Source: Paenibacillus senegalimassiliensis (GTDB lineage Bacteria; Bacillota; Bacilli; Paenibacillales; Paenibacillaceae). Taken from it: a stretch of DNA of 64,000 nucleotides. Positions 63,780 to 64,000 of this stretch are shown one piece after another (position 1 is the first letter of the stretch; every line of letters starts with the position of its first letter). The position numbers and the translations under genes are program-made. The stretch is taken from assembly GCF_001486585.1 (NCBI RefSeq), contig NZ_LN909046.1:1364001-1428000 (forward strand), read 5' to 3'. Under the pieces are notes generated by a model that worked only from the letters and a program-made list of their open reading frames with translations, ran no database searches and was not told the DNA's origin.

Positions 63780-64000
63780 TCAAATTCTAGTCATAATAAA
63801 GTTGGTAATATCGATCTGAATCAAATTCCCTTCCGGCAACGATTTGTTGATCAGGTTGAGTAGCTTGGTACTCAGATTGTCTTTCCCTAATGCCCCAGTC
63901 AGTTCCTCCGGCTTGGTGTCAGCCAACGTCTTAATGATAATTGGCTTAATCTTGTAATCCTTAATTTTGTCAAAGGATTCCTTGGAGATCTCGTTATCCA
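63780..64000 (-). CDS. fliL: flagellar basal body protein FliL (partial, C-terminal part)
   Basis: The last 72 residues of a protein that runs off the window edge. The segment ends LINKSLPEGNLIQIDITNFI before MTRI and the stop, which is the typical FliL C-terminus, and it stands just upstream of fliM. FliL is a single-helix membrane protein around the stators. The start is outside the window. Confidence 0.88.
   Translation of the reverse strand, partial: DNEISKESFDKIKDYKIKPIIIKTLADTKPEELTGALGKDNLSTKLLNLINKSLPEGNLIQIDITNFIMTRI

Overview
The window reads as chromosome of an endospore-forming, flagellated, low-to-mid GC Firmicute, most likely Paenibacillus or a close relative in the Paenibacillaceae. 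The gene order follows the Bacillus subtilis ymfI-to-fliL arc (spoIIIE, tepA, dapA, dapG, spoVF, pnp, rpsO, truB, infB, nusA, polC, proS, dxr, cdsA, uppS, frr, pyrH, tsf, rpsB, sigD, che, flh, fli). Sporulation genes (sleB, dpaA/dpaB) are present, as are the B. subtilis-type chemotaxis proteins CheC, CheD and FliY. Differences from B. subtilis (dut beside dpaA, archaeal-type ProRS, nrnA inside the infB operon, FapA in the che operon) fit Paenibacillus. Every gene I can support is on the minus strand, so transcription runs from high to low coordinates. No tRNA, rRNA, CRISPR array, insertion sequence or prophage was seen.

Layout from low to high coordinate. 1-3240: the EF-P 5-aminopentanol cluster (SDR reductase at the window edge, M16 proteins YfmH and YfmF). 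3241-5547: sleB with a well-matched sigma-G promoter, then a MarR regulator plus DUF6544-like membrane protein cassette with palindromic operators over a consensus promoter. 5569-11503: ftsK/spoIIIE, ylzJ-like, tepA, RNase J. 11624-15631: dapA, dapG, a 300-bp gap where B. subtilis has asd, then dpaB and dpaA with a possible sigma-K promoter. 15640-21467: dut, ymxG, ylxY, pnp, rpsO. 21473-30131: ribF, truB, nrnA, rbfA, infB, ylxQ, ylxR, nusA, rimP (translation and RNA processing) behind a consensus promoter. 30154-30510: mostly repeats. 30616-43825: polC, proS, rseP, dxr, cdsA, uppS, frr, pyrH, tsf, rpsB (replication, envelope lipid and isoprenoid synthesis, translation). 43902-64000: the fla/che operon from its swrB-like end back through sigD, cheD, cheC, cheW, cheA, cheB, flhG, flhF, flhA, flhB, fliR, fliQ, fliP, fliO, cheY, fliY, fliM to a partial fliL.

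How the genes work together. The fla/che block supplies the switch (FliM, FliY), its signal protein (CheY) and phosphatases (FliY, CheC), the kinase and adaptation system (CheA, CheW, CheB, CheD), the export gate (FlhA, FlhB, FliO, FliP, FliQ, FliR), number and placement control (FlhF, FlhG) and the late sigma factor. The dap/dpa block feeds aspartate into lysine, diaminopimelate and spore dipicolinate. SleB later opens the cortex at germination.

The least explained material is intergenic. There are three copies of a miniature repeat with GTTCAAAAAGT-type inverted termini, one copy carrying extra nested units. A separate four-unit palindrome cluster lies behind polC. A long hairpin appears to hold the ftsK ribosome-binding site. 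Several conserved but uncharacterised small proteins sit in the che operon. I found no clear new defence or mobile system. Translation starts were re-chosen from visible ribosome-binding sites in many genes, and about a dozen are TTG.
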